From Candidatus Rifleibacteriota bacterium (GTDB taxonomy: Bacteria; Riflebacteria; Ozemobacteria; Ozemobacterales; Ozemobacteraceae): a DNA stretch of 48,249 nucleotides. The notes beneath the pieces were generated by a model. That model did no database searches, was not told where the DNA came from, and saw nothing but the letters and a program-made list of their open reading frames with translations. Shown piece by piece: positions 32,244-42,633 of this stretch. Each line of letters starts with the position of its first letter. The first letter of the stretch is position 1. Made by a program: the position numbers and the translations under genes. The stretch is taken from contig JAKJFO010000009.1 in the NCBI GenBank assembly GCA_022704885.1, positions 1 to 48,249 on the forward strand, read 5' to 3'.

Positions 32244-34643
32244 GTGACATATACAGAGTTAAGAAAGATGCTGCGACGACATAAAAAACTACTGGTAATA
32301 GCTGCTGCAATGTTTGCAGCAATGGTGTTGCTGTGGCTATTACGAGGACATCTGCTGCCGCTGGTCAGCGAAGATCCACAGCATTACCTGGCTGCGCGCT
32401 TTGGCAGCGGCGGCGCACTGGCCGATCGTAACGGACACATCATGCGTGTTTATGCTGACAAGTATGGCGACCTTTCGGTATACACCAGCCTGGCCAGTCA
32501 TTCGAGTGAGCTGATCGATGCAGTATTGATCGCTGAAGATCGCAACTTCTACTCACATCCCGGCTTTGACCTGCCGGCAATCATGCGGGCAGCCTGGCAG
32601 AACCTGGTTAACCGTCGTGTCGTTTCAGGGGCATCTACCATATCGCAGCAGCTCATGCGGGTAATCAGGCCAGCACCACGCAATCTCAGCAGCAAGATAA
32701 CTGAACTGCTGATGGCACTGCGCCTCGAACAGAATACCAGCAAAGATCTGATATTCGAATACTATCTCAACGCGGTCTCGATGTTCGGAAATGTCAGAGG
32801 CATTCATCTCGCGGCACAACTGCTGTTCGGCAAGTCGCCCGCCATGCTCAATCTGGCAGAAAGCGCCACTCTCGCCGCTGCCATTCAGGCTCCAGGCCGC
32901 TTCGACCCGTTCTCCGCCCGCGGTAATTCCCAGCTGCGCAAACGCCGTAACTGGATTCTTGCACAGATGCTTAAAATGGGTAAATGCAACGAACCACAAT
33001 ATAAAAATGCGTTGAAAGCGAGCATTCCCACATATCGCCGCAAATTGCCTTTCCATGCGCCTCACTTCTGTGACCTTGCCGTCAATCTTTTTGGTGATCC
33101 TGTCGGGCTACAACCTGCAACCATCGACCTCGAACTTCAGAATTTTCTTTATGCTACGACAAGATCGCATCTGCCACGCCTGATGAAAAGTGGTGCTACC
33201 CAGCTTGCCGCCATGATCGTCGATGCGCGCACTCTTGAAATTCTTGCCATGATCGGATCAGCTGAATACGGGCCGCTTTCGGGAGGTTTCAACAATGCCT
33301 GCACTGCCAGAAGATCTGGCGGGTCAGTGCTGAAACCATTTCTCTACGCTCTGGCACTCGAATATGGCTACTACCCGTCTTACATTTTGCCCGATACCAT
33401 GCAGACTTTCAAAACTCCTCAGGGTGAGTACGTCCCCTTCAATGCCGACCGCCGTTCTTATGGGCCAGTCAGCATTCGTACTGCACTCGGCAACAGTCTT
33501 AACACTGCCGCAATCAAAATGATCAATCAGCTCGGCGTCAAACCGTTCTTTTCGCTGCTGGTTGAGCTCGAACTGCTGCTGCCCCGGCCAGGCGCGGCAG
33601 ACTTCTTTGGCCTCGGCCTGGCAATTGGCAACCCTGAAATCAGAATGCTCGATCTGGTGCGTGCCTATGCGGTCATCTGCAATGGCGGCAGTCTGCGATC
33701 ACTCAGATTCTTTCCTGGTCAGACGCAGGCAAGCAGACAGATTCTTTCCCGGCAATCCTCATATCTGATTTACGATGTACTTGCCGATCCGACCGCGCGA
33801 CTCTTTACCTTTGGCAACCCCTCGTTCTTCAAATCGAAGCGACCGGTTGCCATCAAAACCGGCACCAGCACAGATTACCGCGACTGCTGGCTGATGGCGG
33901 TTAACTCTGAATTCGTCATCGCCATCTGGGTCGGCAACTTCAACGGCACGCCGACCCGCGCGCTGTCTGGCGCCACCGCCTGTGGCCCCATCTACAAAAA
34001 CCTCATCGACTATCTTGAGGATTATCGAGACAATGGGCAGATAAAGCCGCCCAGTGACATAAGAAAAATACTGGTATGTTCGACCTCGGGTCAGGCAGTC
34101 TCAGAATTCTGCCCGCAGTCTGGCTACGACCTTTTTTCTGACCTCAGCCGCGCCCCTGAAATCTGCAGCTTTCACCGCGGGTCGAGCGACCAGCACGAAC
34201 TGCCTGCTGATTACGCCAGCTGGATTAAGGATCGACGACGTCATCTCGACCATGACCCGTTTAAACTCTCAGGTAACATCAGCATAGGTGACCCTTATCA
34301 GCTGTTCGGACTCGAAAAAGCCCGCAACGAACCAGTTACCAGCAGTGGCCCGCTGGTTCTAAAGTCTACCCCACCCGGTGCGGTCTATGGTGGCATCAAG
34401 ATCATCTCACCACACGACGGAGATCGTTATGTCATGGCAGATGGGCACGAAAACTATGCGCTGCTGCGGGCTTTGCCGGCCGGGCCCGTGCCCGAAGTAA
34501 TCTGGCTGATCAACGGTCAGGAATTCATTCGCACCACACCACCCTACGAAGCTTACTGGCCCTTGTCACCGGGCGTTTACCGCATCAGCGCCATAAGTGA
34601 CGGCGATGCCGCTGGCGAAGTCGAAATCTTCGTCGAACGCTGA
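32244..34643 (+). CDS. pbpC: Penicillin-binding protein 1C
   Basis: 799 residues from GTG 32244; an ATG at 32268 is also possible and neither has a strong site. A membrane helix lies near residues 16-36. The glycosyltransferase family 51 domain has AEDRNFYSHPGFD near 95-107 and GASTISQQLMR; GNVRGIHLAAQLLFGK follows. The transpeptidase domain carries SVLK (Ser near 361), SLN in GNSLNTAA and KTGTS, all intact. The end is the BiPBP_C-type domain of PBP1C (ISPHDGDRYVM ... WLINGQEF). It makes peptidoglycan strands in the inner membrane, and PBP1C/A2M pairs are thought to repair the wall after breach and trap proteases. Confidence 0.95.
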   Translation: MTYTELRKMLRRHKKLLVIAAAMFAAMVLLWLLRGHLLPLVSEDPQHYLAARFGSGGALADRNGHIMRVYADKYGDLSVYTSLASHSSELIDAVLIAEDRNFYSHPGFDLPAIMRAAWQNLVNRRVVSGASTISQQLMRVIRPAPRNLSSKITELLMALRLEQNTSKDLIFEYYLNAVSMFGNVRGIHLAAQLLFGKSPAMLNLAESATLAAAIQAPGRFDPFSARGNSQLRKRRNWILAQMLKMGKCNEPQYKNALKASIPTYRRKLPFHAPHFCDLAVNLFGDPVGLQPATIDLELQNFLYATTRSHLPRLMKSGATQLAAMIVDARTLEILAMIGSAEYGPLSGGFNNACTARRSGGSVLKPFLYALALEYGYYPSYILPDTMQTFKTPQGEYVPFNADRRSYGPVSIRTALGNSLNTAAIKMINQLGVKPFFSLLVELELLLPRPGAADFFGLGLAIGNPEIRMLDLVRAYAVICNGGSLRSLRFFPGQTQASRQILSRQSSYLIYDVLADPTARLFTFGNPSFFKSKRPVAIKTGTSTDYRDCWLMAVNSEFVIAIWVGNFNGTPTRALSGATACGPIYKNLIDYLEDYRDNGQIKPPSDIRKILVCSTSGQAVSEFCPQSGYDLFSDLSRAPEICSFHRGSSDQHELPADYASWIKDRRRHLDHDPFKLSGNISIGDPYQLFGLEKARNEPVTSSGPLVLKSTPPGAVYGGIKIISPHDGDRYVMADGHENYALLRALPAGPVPEVIWLINGQEFIRTTPPYEAYWPLSPGVYRISAISDGDAAGEVEIFVER

Positions 34644-34669
34644 TTTTCTCAAACATTAAGAATGTGGTG

Positions 34670-34729
34670 TAATCATCATCCTGTGCGCAGTCGCAGGATC
34701 CATGCCCGGCTTCTCACTGAGAATTGCTG
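34670..34729 (-). repeat. 60-nt intergenic palindromic repeat, copy A
   Basis: One of three ungapped copies (with 43435-43494 and 46270-46329). On the minus strand it runs from cagcaatt to gatgatta, and the shared core is atggatcctgcgactgcg. By eye it has 49 of 60 identical positions with copy B and 47 of 60 with copy C. The core folds as atcctg/caggat. It lies between pbpC and the 118-residue membrane protein. Confidence 0.85.
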
Positions 34730-34814
34730 TCTCATATGCCTGCAACTATGTTAAACTATGCATGCAAACGTCGGGAAACCGTTAATTCAAAATTCACGTC
34801 GAGGAGTCAGCTGT

Positions 34815-35171
34815 ATGCTGAATCGCGTCTGCCAGTTCTGCCAGAAACGCCTGACTGCGACTATTCTGCTGACCATTGCGATCGAAGCGGTTACCCTTTT
34901 TTTCAGGTTCGGGCTGGGTCTTGAATCGACTAAACACACGGCCTCAACTGTCGGGCAGCTGACAATGGGTATCAGATTTCATCACGGTTATGCCGGCATC
35001 ATGCTGCTTATGCTGTTACTGACCGACAGATTCAAAAGACATCGTGCCGCTGACGCTATCTTTGTTGTCGGTATGAGTCTTTTCGTATCCGATATCATTC
35101 ATCACACCCTGCTTTATCTGATAACCGGTTCGGCCGATCTCGACCTGGTTTACCCGGGAACTTTCAAATGA
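34815..35171 (+). CDS. Small His-rich membrane protein coupled to helicase-nuclease genes
   Basis: 118 residues from ATG 34815, with gaggag 8 nt upstream; the longer frame from 34758 has no site. Three hydrophobic segments are visible (about 14-32, 58-72, 80-104). Notable are paired His residues in FHHGYAG and SDIIHH, and a short acidic/Pro end (DLDLVYPGTF). I recall similar small bacterial proteins with HHxxxG and SDxxHH motifs but know no function. Its stop overlaps the next ATG (ATGA), so translation is likely coupled to the helicase-nuclease gene. The conserved-looking His pairs suggest metal or heme binding, but that is a guess. Confidence 0.75.
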   Translation: MLNRVCQFCQKRLTATILLTIAIEAVTLFFRFGLGLESTKHTASTVGQLTMGIRFHHGYAGIMLLMLLLTDRFKRHRAADAIFVVGMSLFVSDIIHHTLLYLITGSADLDLVYPGTFK

Positions 35172-38100
35172 GCCTGAGCGAAGACCTCAAAAAACTCAAC
35201 GATCAGCAAAGCGCGGTAATAAAGAAATTCAGCAAAACCTCTCTGGTTATCGCCGGTCCTGGCACCGGAAAAACCCGCACCATTTCGGTGTTGATCGGTG
35301 ATCTGCTGCACAAAGGCGTGCGCCTGAAAGAGATTCTGGCGCTGACTTTTTCTGACAAGGCAGCACTCGAACTTCGTTCACGCGTACTCGAATATTACCC
35401 GCACAGTTTTGACCAGTGCTGGATATCGACTTTTCATTCTTTCTGCGCCCGTATTCTGCGCGAACAATATCACCTGGTCAAAATCAAACCCGATTTCAAG
35501 CTGCTGACTGGCTTTAAGGAAGCCCTTCTGATGAGCGGCATCTGCCGTCGCCAGCAACCCGAAGCCTTTGCCGAATTTGGCAAAGTTCTCAACCGGCGCG
35601 GCTTTCAGCAGGAAGTGTTGACTTTCATCTCGTTGCTCAAATCGAATCTCGTTGAACCTGAAGAGTTTGCAAAAACCATAGCCACCTGCACGAAGCTGAC
35701 TGCGCGGGCACAGGCGCGCATGCGCGAACTGCTCAACCTGTTCAGACTTTACGAAAAAGAGCGCGACCAGACCGGTTATCTCGACTTTCGCGATCTCATC
35801 AGTCTGACCATCAAAGTCATGCAGAACCGTCTGACAGCCGAACTTTACCGCAAAAAATTCAGGGTCATTCTCGTCGATGAGTTTCAAGACACCGACCCGG
35901 CGCAGTTTCTGCTGCTGTCTCTGCTCAAAGGCGACGACGATTCAGTAAAAACCGCAGTAATCGGCGATCCGCGCCAGAGCATCTACCGTTTTCGCGGCGC
36001 TGATCCCGGCATGATGACGGCCAGTGGCCCGTTCAAAAAACGCTATCAGGCAAAGGTCTTTCCGCTCGCGCTCAATTACCGCTCGGGCAGCAGTATCATC
36101 ACTGCCGCCGCCAACCTCAGATGGCGCGAAAAATCAGAGACTGACGGCCTGCTCGAAGCCTGCAGCAAGGAATCCGGATTCGTTAAAGTTTTCAAGGTGC
36201 GCGATGAGCTCGAAGAAGCCCGTCTGATCGGCAGAAAGATTGCCTCATTGCTTATTTACGGCGAAAATCGTCTGTACCGGCCTTCTGAAATCGCCATACT
36301 GGTACGCAACAACTACCAGATCGATCTTGTCGCCGAATGCCTGCAGGCTCTGCATATCCCTTTCGCCATCGCCGGCGACATGAAATTTTTCAGATCAGAA
36401 GAAGTCATCGCTCTCGCCTCACTGTTGAAAGCAGCATCTTCAACCGGTTCAGAACAATGCGAAGCGCTGCAGCGTGCTTTTGCTTCGCCGGTTTTCGACA
36501 TCAGGCCATTATGGGTTCAGGCCGTATTTGCGCTGCTAAAGCCAACCTTTACGATCAAAGACTTTTTTGACAAGCTTACCGGCGGTCAGTTTGAAGAAAT
36601 ACCAGAAGCAGATGAAGAGACACTGGTCAAAGCCGTTTCTTTTGCCGAAACTGTGCGAATACTTGAAAACTGTGGGAATGAACCTCTGAACGTCGTTTTT
36701 GCCCGCCTGCTGCTGGTAGTCAGCAACCTGCTCAAAGATCCGGCATCAGAGCCGGCCCGCAATGTCCTGCATTTTCGCGGCATGATTTCTGATTATTACG
36801 AGATGTTTCTGGCTCAACATGGCCGTCAGCCAGGAGTATCAGACCTGATGCCCGAATTCGACGAGTGGTTGACCTACTACGCCTCAACCCTTGAAGAGAG
36901 CTGCGAAACCAGGGGCGAAGGTGTCAGAATCATGACGGTTCACCAGTCAAAAGGGCTCGAGTTTCCGATTGTGTTTGTCTGCGGGCTTTGCGAAGGACAG
37001 TTTCCAGTCAATCTGCGCGAAAACCTGCTGGTCAGCACATCGGCTCTTGAAGTTATGCGACAGACTTTTAACCAGGGCAACCGGCCGGTAAACTTTTTCA
37101 ACCCCTACCCGATCAGTCACGAAGACCATCTCGAAGAGGAACGCCGCCTGTTTTTCGTTGCGCTGACGCGCGCCAAAGAAGGCGCAATACTGACCTGGCC
37201 ACAGCGCCTCGGCAGCGACCAGGCACTTCCCGCGCCCTTTCTTAAAGAAACCGGCGTGCCGACCGAGACAGTGGTCGCCGAAGAGAGGCCGCTTACTCCG
37301 GCAGAATTCAGAACCCGCCTCAGTCGCCTCGACCAGCAGGCACTCGCGGCTCTCGAACCGGTTCTGGCCGAGCTTGAACCACTTATTCCGCCTGAAGTAT
37401 CGCTGCACGGCATCAGGCCGCGCGACTTTGCGGCGGCCAGAATCAACGGTATCAGTCTGCCAGAAAAATTCGTCTTTTCGGCAAGTTCGCTGACCAACTA
37501 CATCGACTGCCCGCGCCGCTTTTTCTTTTTGAACGTTCTCAAAATCAAGGATCCCCTGCAGATGAAGCAGCCGTATTTAGTCATCGGCAACGCCTTTCAT
37601 GCCTGCCTCGAAAAGCTGCATGAGCCCGGCAGTGTCTGGGAAAAAGGCAAACTGCCTGACGATCAAGACCTCAAACGCCTCTATCAGGAAAACGCAAAGC
37701 CGCTGCTCGACAGTCTTGATTTTTTTCAGCGCCATCTTGAGGCTTCAGAGATGCAGAGTGCGTTACCGGTTTATCGACATGCTATATTTCAGCTGGAACA
37801 GATGCCGCCACGTGGAACGATCGGGGTAGAACACGCATTCAGATTCAATCTACATGGATTTACTTTCATCGGACGCCTTGACCGCCTGATAAAGTTGAAC
37901 GACGATTCAGTTCAGGTCGTCGATTACAAGACCAGCAGCCAGACCATGAACTCTGAAAAAGTCTTTGCCCGCTCTTTTGTCAGCGAAGGCCTGCCGCAGG
38001 AAATTCAGATGCCGCTTTATCTGCTGGCCTGCCGCGAAATGGGCTGGCGCAACGTCTCGGCCGCACTGCTGTATATTGGCGAAGATGCCTACAAAATCAA

Positions 38101-38398
38101 CTCTAAAGGCATGCAGGCGGGCTATTTGCGTTCGGCTGCCCTCAACTATGGCTGCGGCCCGTCTTATGGCAATGCTGTTGGCGACGCTGAGCTTGAACGC
38201 TTCTCGCTTCAGATCGGGGGCGTTCTCGATGAGATAAGACAACAGCGGATTTTTGACTGCCGACCTTCGCCGCAGCCCGAAGCCAGATCATGCCTGCACC
38301 TTGACCTTAACCGCAAGCCGAAATGCGAGTTTTTCGCTTTCTGCCAGGAGCGCCTCGATCAGATCCGGCAGCAGGAGGCCATGCGTGAACAACTCTGA
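35168..38398 (+). CDS. UvrD-family helicase with C-terminal PD-(D/E)XK nuclease, AdnAB-like subunit 1
   Basis: 1076 residues. Helicase motifs are complete: GPGTGKT (30-36), LTFSDKAA, STFHSF, VDEFQDTD (II), GDPRQSIYRFRG (III), ALNYRS (IV), VHQSKGLEFPIV (V) and FVALTRA (VI). The nuclease domain has IGRLDRLI, then VDYKTSS, then QMPLYLLA. Cys residues in YIDCPRRF and near the end (SCLH, PKCEFFAFC) could hold an Fe-S cluster as in AddB-type nucleases, though spacing is not the standard one. Known relatives resect double-strand breaks to load RecA. It starts in an ATGA overlap with the membrane protein, and the next gene starts inside its last codons. Confidence 0.92.
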   Translation: MSLSEDLKKLNDQQSAVIKKFSKTSLVIAGPGTGKTRTISVLIGDLLHKGVRLKEILALTFSDKAALELRSRVLEYYPHSFDQCWISTFHSFCARILREQYHLVKIKPDFKLLTGFKEALLMSGICRRQQPEAFAEFGKVLNRRGFQQEVLTFISLLKSNLVEPEEFAKTIATCTKLTARAQARMRELLNLFRLYEKERDQTGYLDFRDLISLTIKVMQNRLTAELYRKKFRVILVDEFQDTDPAQFLLLSLLKGDDDSVKTAVIGDPRQSIYRFRGADPGMMTASGPFKKRYQAKVFPLALNYRSGSSIITAAANLRWREKSETDGLLEACSKESGFVKVFKVRDELEEARLIGRKIASLLIYGENRLYRPSEIAILVRNNYQIDLVAECLQALHIPFAIAGDMKFFRSEEVIALASLLKAASSTGSEQCEALQRAFASPVFDIRPLWVQAVFALLKPTFTIKDFFDKLTGGQFEEIPEADEETLVKAVSFAETVRILENCGNEPLNVVFARLLLVVSNLLKDPASEPARNVLHFRGMISDYYEMFLAQHGRQPGVSDLMPEFDEWLTYYASTLEESCETRGEGVRIMTVHQSKGLEFPIVFVCGLCEGQFPVNLRENLLVSTSALEVMRQTFNQGNRPVNFFNPYPISHEDHLEEERRLFFVALTRAKEGAILTWPQRLGSDQALPAPFLKETGVPTETVVAEERPLTPAEFRTRLSRLDQQALAALEPVLAELEPLIPPEVSLHGIRPRDFAAARINGISLPEKFVFSASSLTNYIDCPRRFFFLNVLKIKDPLQMKQPYLVIGNAFHACLEKLHEPGSVWEKGKLPDDQDLKRLYQENAKPLLDSLDFFQRHLEASEMQSALPVYRHAIFQLEQMPPRGTIGVEHAFRFNLHGFTFIGRLDRLIKLNDDSVQVVDYKTSSQTMNSEKVFARSFVSEGLPQEIQMPLYLLACREMGWRNVSAALLYIGEDAYKINSKGMQAGYLRSAALNYGCGPSYGNAVGDAELERFSLQIGGVLDEIRQQRIFDCRPSPQPEARSCLHLDLNRKPKCEFFAFCQERLDQIRQQEAMREQL

Positions 38399-41300
38399 AA
38401 ATCCGCTCATTCAAGGCCTTACCGGCGAACAGAGCAAAGCCGTCACCTGGCCGGGCGAAGGTCGCTTGCGGATCGCCGCCGGAGCTGGTTCCGGCAAGAC
38501 CGAAGTGCTTACCCGCCGCATCGCCGGTCTGCTCGACAGCGGCATCAGAGCATATGAGCTCGTCGCTATCACCTACACACAAAAGGCGGCGGCTGAGATG
38601 AAAGCCCGCCTGGTTGAGCGCCGCAAAATCGACCCGGCTCTGCTGCGCGACATGGAAGTCTCGACCTTTCATGCCTTTCTCAGCCGGGTTTTGCGTCAGG
38701 ACCCATTCGGCGCCGGTCTTGATCGCTCTGATGCTGTCATTGCCGAAAACAACCGGCAACTGATCATGCGCGAGCTCGTCGATAAATTTGCCGAAATGTT
38801 CGGTGAGCGCATTATCGACAGCCCGCAAGGTTTGGGCGCCAATGTGGCGATGAAGCTGATCAACGAGTTTCCTGCTGCTCTCGGCAAAATCAGACGCTAT
38901 CTGCTCAAACCAGGCGAATTTTATCAACTCGCAAAAAATCTCTTCGCGGCCCGCGCGGTTGAAGCAGGCACACTCGAAAAAAACTGTCTCGAATGGCTGT
39001 TTCACTTTTACAACTGCTATCTGGAAGAGCTTAAACGCAGGGGCCTGCTCGATTTTGACGAAATACTTATTCGCAGCCGCGATCTGATCAAAGACATTCG
39101 TAATGCTGGCTCCCTGCCTGATCGCCGGGTTTTTCTCATTGACGAGTTCCAGGACAACAACCCCGATCAGCTCGAAATAGTCAACCTCTTCTGTCGTGAC
39201 CGCGACAGCCATATCACCGTAGTTGGCGATGAAAAGCAGAGCATCTACCGTTTTCAGGGTGCTAACATTGAGACTTTTCGCAATTTCGACAGCAACCAGG
39301 ACATCATTCTCACAGACAATTTCAGGTCTTATCGCGAAATTCTGACGCTGGCCGACAAATTTCTCGAACTCGGCGGCAATACCGGCAGAATGTCAGTGCC
39401 GCAAACTGCGCAGCGAGGCGGTTCACCTCGCGAACATCCGGTTAACTGCCTGCTCCACCCTGAAAATGCGAGCGACAGTGAGGTCTGTGCCGAACTGGCC
39501 GAAATGATAAGAAGCATGGCTGCTTCCGGCATGCGTATAACCGATCGAAAGGCCGGCAAAGACCGGGCGCTGCGTTATGGCGACATTTCCATAATCGTCA
39601 GCAGCATCAGCAATCTGCCACGCCAGTTCGAAGACGCGCTGGCAACGCGGCAGATTCCCTATATCATGTCGGGCGGCTTCAGTTTTTATGCGCGCAGCGA
39701 AATCGAAGAAATTCTCGCTTTTCTCAAGCTACTGGTACAACCTGAAGACGATCATGCCGTAATCAAAATTCTGAGCGGGCCGCTTTATGGGCTCAACGAT
39801 GATCAACTGGCTGAATTCGCGATGACCGGGCGTAACGAAAAAACCGCCCTGCTGCCACACTTGCTGGCACAAACACCTGAACTTCTGCCATTGCGTGCCC
39901 GTCAGCTGCGCGAGCTTTTTGTATTGCTTAAAGACCGCGCAACCCGCCCGGGCCTGCTCGACCTCTGCCACTTCATTCTCGAACAGGCAGGCTTTTATGA
40001 GTATGCAGCTGCGCAGACCTCTGAATTGCGGCGCCGCCGTATGGAAAATAACCTTGCCAAGTTTCTCGGCATTGTCAGAAATTTCGAGCAGAACGGCATT
40101 TTTACGTCACTGCGCGACTTTTTGAGCTATATCGAACGCATTCTTACCTCTGACATCGACGAAGACGAAGCTGGGCTGGGGCTTGAAGAAGGTGACGCCC
40201 TCAAGATCATGACGATTCACAAGTCAAAGGGTCTCGAATTTCCGGTGGTCATCTGTCCGTTCCTGAAACGCCGCCATTACCGGGCCACCGCCCGCATCTA
40301 CTTCGACCGCGAATATGGACTGATGGTCAACGACCCCTCGCAGACCGGCCGCAAAGGTGCTCCACCGATTCTCGAAAAACACCTCGATGAAGACCGCCAG
40401 GCATCAGAAGATGAAGACCGCCGCAAGCTTTACGTGGCTTTTACACGAGCCGAAGACATACTTATCGTGACCGGGCGCGAAGAATTCAGCCGCCCACCTG
40501 AAAAAGAAAACGCACCGGCTGAGCCGCTTTACGAAGTTCGGCAACTTATCGAAGAGAACCATGAACTCGGGCTTTGTGCTGCCCTGCCGGAATGGCGACA
40601 TCTGCTCAAACGCTGGCTCTACTACGGCAGAAGCGAAGTCGAAATCGTTACCGTTGCAGCGCCGCCTCCGCCTGACCCGGGCGAACTCGAAAGCAGCATA
40701 AGACATATCAGCGCTTTTCTCAGCCAGATTCCGGTCGTTCAGGCACTAGAAAGCAGCAGCCAGGAAATCTTTTCGCTACAGGATATCAGACTGTTCAAAA
40801 CCTGCCCGCGCCGCTACCTTTTTACCAGCCGGCACGTAACCTCTTTTCACGAGCGCCAGCCAAGCTTTTACGGCACGCTGGGCACACTGGTACATGAATG
40901 CATCAGGCTTTATCATGCTCAGGGAGGACACTTCTCTGACAGCCTGGACACTGCCCGTAATCGGGTTCTGGGCATTCTCGACACGCTCATTCCCTGTTAT
41001 GGACACGCCGGACGCGAAGCCGCAATTATCGCCCGCGGGATTGTGTTGAATTACTCGGCTTCGCCGCTGGGCAAAAGTGAACCATGGCAGATCGAAGCCG
41101 AAGTTAACGTAAAATTCGAGGGAAACGGCCGGCCGTTCTTCGTGCGCGGCTTCGCTGACCGCGTCGACCGTAACGACAGCGAAGTAAGCATCATCGACTT
41201 CAAAACCCGCAAGTATTCTGCCGATGCGCATGCCGGCTATAGTGACCAGCTCGCACTGTATCGCATCGCCGCCAGCCGCGGTGTTCTCGGCGAGCTCGGC

Positions 41301-41513
41301 TGCCTCAGCTTTTCCCGTTCCTTCATCGCCTATCTGACTTATGACGAAGTTAAAGTCGTCGAGATAGAGCCAGACCTGCCGGCTTTCGAAGACGATATCG
41401 AAGCTACGGTAACAGCGATACGCAACGAAACCGTCTGGCGCCCGGTATCGGGCAGCGCCTGCGAAGACTGCGGCTTTTCTGTTCTCTGCCACGGCGCCCT
41501 CGCCGGCACTTGA
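38385..41513 (+). CDS. UvrD-family helicase with Fe-S PD-(D/E)XK nuclease, AdnAB-like subunit 2
   Basis: 1042 residues from GTG 38385, supported by aggagg 6 nt upstream, overlapping the previous stop by 14 nt; the frame extends to 38253 but there only shadows the previous gene. Helicase motifs are complete: GAGSGKT (33-39), [58 protein letters not shown]. The nuclease domain has [23 protein letters not shown] and QLALYRIA. The tail [10 protein letters not shown] gives the CxxCx5C pattern (Cys1026, 1029, 1035) that with the earlier Cys would hold a 4Fe-4S cluster. Two intact motors and two nucleases in tandem are the hallmark of AdnAB rather than AddAB or RecBCD. Confidence 0.92.
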   Translation: MNNSENPLIQGLTGEQSKAVTWPGEGRLRIAAGAGSGKTEVLTRRIAGLLDSGIRAYELVAITYTQKAAAEMKARLVERRKIDPALLRDMEVSTFHAFLSRVLRQDPFGAGLDRSDAVIAENNRQLIMRELVDKFAEMFGERIIDSPQGLGANVAMKLINEFPAALGKIRRYLLKPGEFYQLAKNLFAARAVEAGTLEKNCLEWLFHFYNCYLEELKRRGLLDFDEILIRSRDLIKDIRNAGSLPDRRVFLIDEFQDNNPDQLEIVNLFCRDRDSHITVVGDEKQSIYRFQGANIETFRNFDSNQDIILTDNFRSYREILTLADKFLELGGNTGRMSVPQTAQRGGSPREHPVNCLLHPENASDSEVCAELAEMIRSMAASGMRITDRKAGKDRALRYGDISIIVSSISNLPRQFEDALATRQIPYIMSGGFSFYARSEIEEILAFLKLLVQPEDDHAVIKILSGPLYGLNDDQLAEFAMTGRNEKTALLPHLLAQTPELLPLRARQLRELFVLLKDRATRPGLLDLCHFILEQAGFYEYAAAQTSELRRRRMENNLAKFLGIVRNFEQNGIFTSLRDFLSYIERILTSDIDEDEAGLGLEEGDALKIMTIHKSKGLEFPVVICPFLKRRHYRATARIYFDREYGLMVNDPSQTGRKGAPPILEKHLDEDRQASEDEDRRKLYVAFTRAEDILIVTGREEFSRPPEKENAPAEPLYEVRQLIEENHELGLCAALPEWRHLLKRWLYYGRSEVEIVTVAAPPPPDPGELESSIRHISAFLSQIPVVQALESSSQEIFSLQDIRLFKTCPRRYLFTSRHVTSFHERQPSFYGTLGTLVHECIRLYHAQGGHFSDSLDTARNRVLGILDTLIPCYGHAGREAAIIARGIVLNYSASPLGKSEPWQIEAEVNVKFEGNGRPFFVRGFADRVDRNDSEVSIIDFKTRKYSADAHAGYSDQLALYRIAASRGVLGELGCLSFSRSFIAYLTYDEVKVVEIEPDLPAFEDDIEATVTAIRNETVWRPVSGSACEDCGFSVLCHGALAGT

Positions 41514-41519
41514 TAAAGC

Positions 41520-41548
41520 TTGCAATAATGCAGGTTCAGTGCTATCAA
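41520..41548 (+). promoter_or_regulatory. Possible sigma70 promoter of argF
   Basis: TTGCAA (41520-41525), 17 nt, TATCAA (41543-41548). Four matches in the -10 and four in the -35. It sits 44 nt before the ATG. No arginine-repressor box was recognised. Confidence 0.35.
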
Positions 41549-41592
41549 TATTGGCGGTAGACTTACATATTCCCGGAAAGGACGATGTTGAT

Positions 41593-42573
41593 ATGGCAAT
41601 GAATCTTATTGGTCGCAATTTTCTGACTCTCAAGGATTTTACCCCCGAAGAAATCCGCTATCTGCTGAACCTGTCGGCTGATCTTAAAAAGCTCAAATAT
41701 GCCGGCATCAAGCCAAGAAACCTTGAAGGCAAGAGCATCGCGCTGATTTTCGAAAAACCATCTACCCGCACCAGATGTGCTTTTGTCGTGGCCGCCGTTG
41801 ACGAAGGCGCCCACCCCGAATATCTTGGCAAGGACGACATTCAGCTCGGCAAAAAAGAAACCGTTAAAGACACTGCCCGCGTTCTCGGCCGCATGTTCGA
41901 CGGCATTCAGTTTCGCGGTTTTAAACACGAAACAGTCGAAGAACTGGCAAAATATGCCGGCGTACCTGTATGGAACGGCCTTACCGACCAGTATCACCCG
42001 ACCCAGATTCTTGCCGACCTGCTCACCATTGAAGAATATTTCGGCACCCTCAAAGGCATCAGCTTTGCCTATGTTGGCGACGGCCGCAACAACATGGCCA
42101 ATTCGCTGATGATCGGCTGCGCCAAAATGGGCATGGACTGCCGCATCGTAGCTCCTGCTTCATTGCACCCCGAAAAAGGCCTGGTCAAAGAAGTTGAAGC
42201 CATCGCTAAAGAAACCGGCGGCAAACTCACTATCACTGACGACGTTGCCAAAGGCGTTAAAGGCGCTGATGTTCTTTACACCGACGTCTGGGCCAGCATG
42301 GGTGAAGAAGCGCAGATGGCCGCACGCATCAAGCTGCTGACACCATATCAGGTCAACATGAAAATGGTCAAAATGACCGGCAAGGAAAAGCCACTCTTCC
42401 TGCACTGCCTGCCGGCTTTCCACAACAATGAAACTACCGTTTCAAAAGAAGTAGGCGCCATGGAAGTCACCGAAGAAGTCTTCGAAAGCAAATTCTCGAA
42501 GGTCTTCGACCAGGCCGAAAACCGCCTGCACACCATCAAAGCCGTAATGGTAGCCACCCTCGGCCCCAAATAA
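41593..42573 (+). CDS. argF: Ornithine carbamoyltransferase
   Basis: 326 residues from ATG 41593 (aaagga about 10 nt upstream); it then begins [10 protein letters not shown], in line with known enzymes, and the 18-residue extension to 41539 is doubtful. Transfers the carbamoyl group of carbamoyl phosphate to ornithine in arginine synthesis. Carbamoyl-phosphate site: KPSTRTR (residues 55-61). YHPTQ gives the His/Gln pair. Ornithine loop: [16 protein letters not shown] and [14 protein letters not shown] complete the family signatures; no key residue is missing. A single gene with a strong terminator, no other arg genes nearby. Confidence 0.97.
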   Translation: MAMNLIGRNFLTLKDFTPEEIRYLLNLSADLKKLKYAGIKPRNLEGKSIALIFEKPSTRTRCAFVVAAVDEGAHPEYLGKDDIQLGKKETVKDTARVLGRMFDGIQFRGFKHETVEELAKYAGVPVWNGLTDQYHPTQILADLLTIEEYFGTLKGISFAYVGDGRNNMANSLMIGCAKMGMDCRIVAPASLHPEKGLVKEVEAIAKETGGKLTITDDVAKGVKGADVLYTDVWASMGEEAQMAARIKLLTPYQVNMKMVKMTGKEKPLFLHCLPAFHNNETTVSKEVGAMEVTEEVFESKFSKVFDQAENRLHTIKAVMVATLGPK

Positions 42574-42583
42574 TCATTGCATG

Positions 42584-42617
42584 AAAAAGCGCCGGTCTTG
42601 CCGACCGGCGCTTTTTT
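42584..42617. terminator. Bidirectional terminator between argF and the next gene
   Basis: aaaaagcgccggtc (42584-42597) pairs perfectly with gaccggcgcttttt around the 5-nt loop ttgcc, with A-run and T-run flanks. A 14-bp stem, serving both convergent genes. Confidence 0.93.
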
Positions 42618-42633
42618 ATTGCAGTAATATCAA

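Noticed and set aside
38253..38384. N-terminal extension of the second helicase-nuclease
   Set aside because: It is out-of-frame reading of the previous gene; GTG 38385 has an aggagg site and begins just before the Q-motif-like segment.
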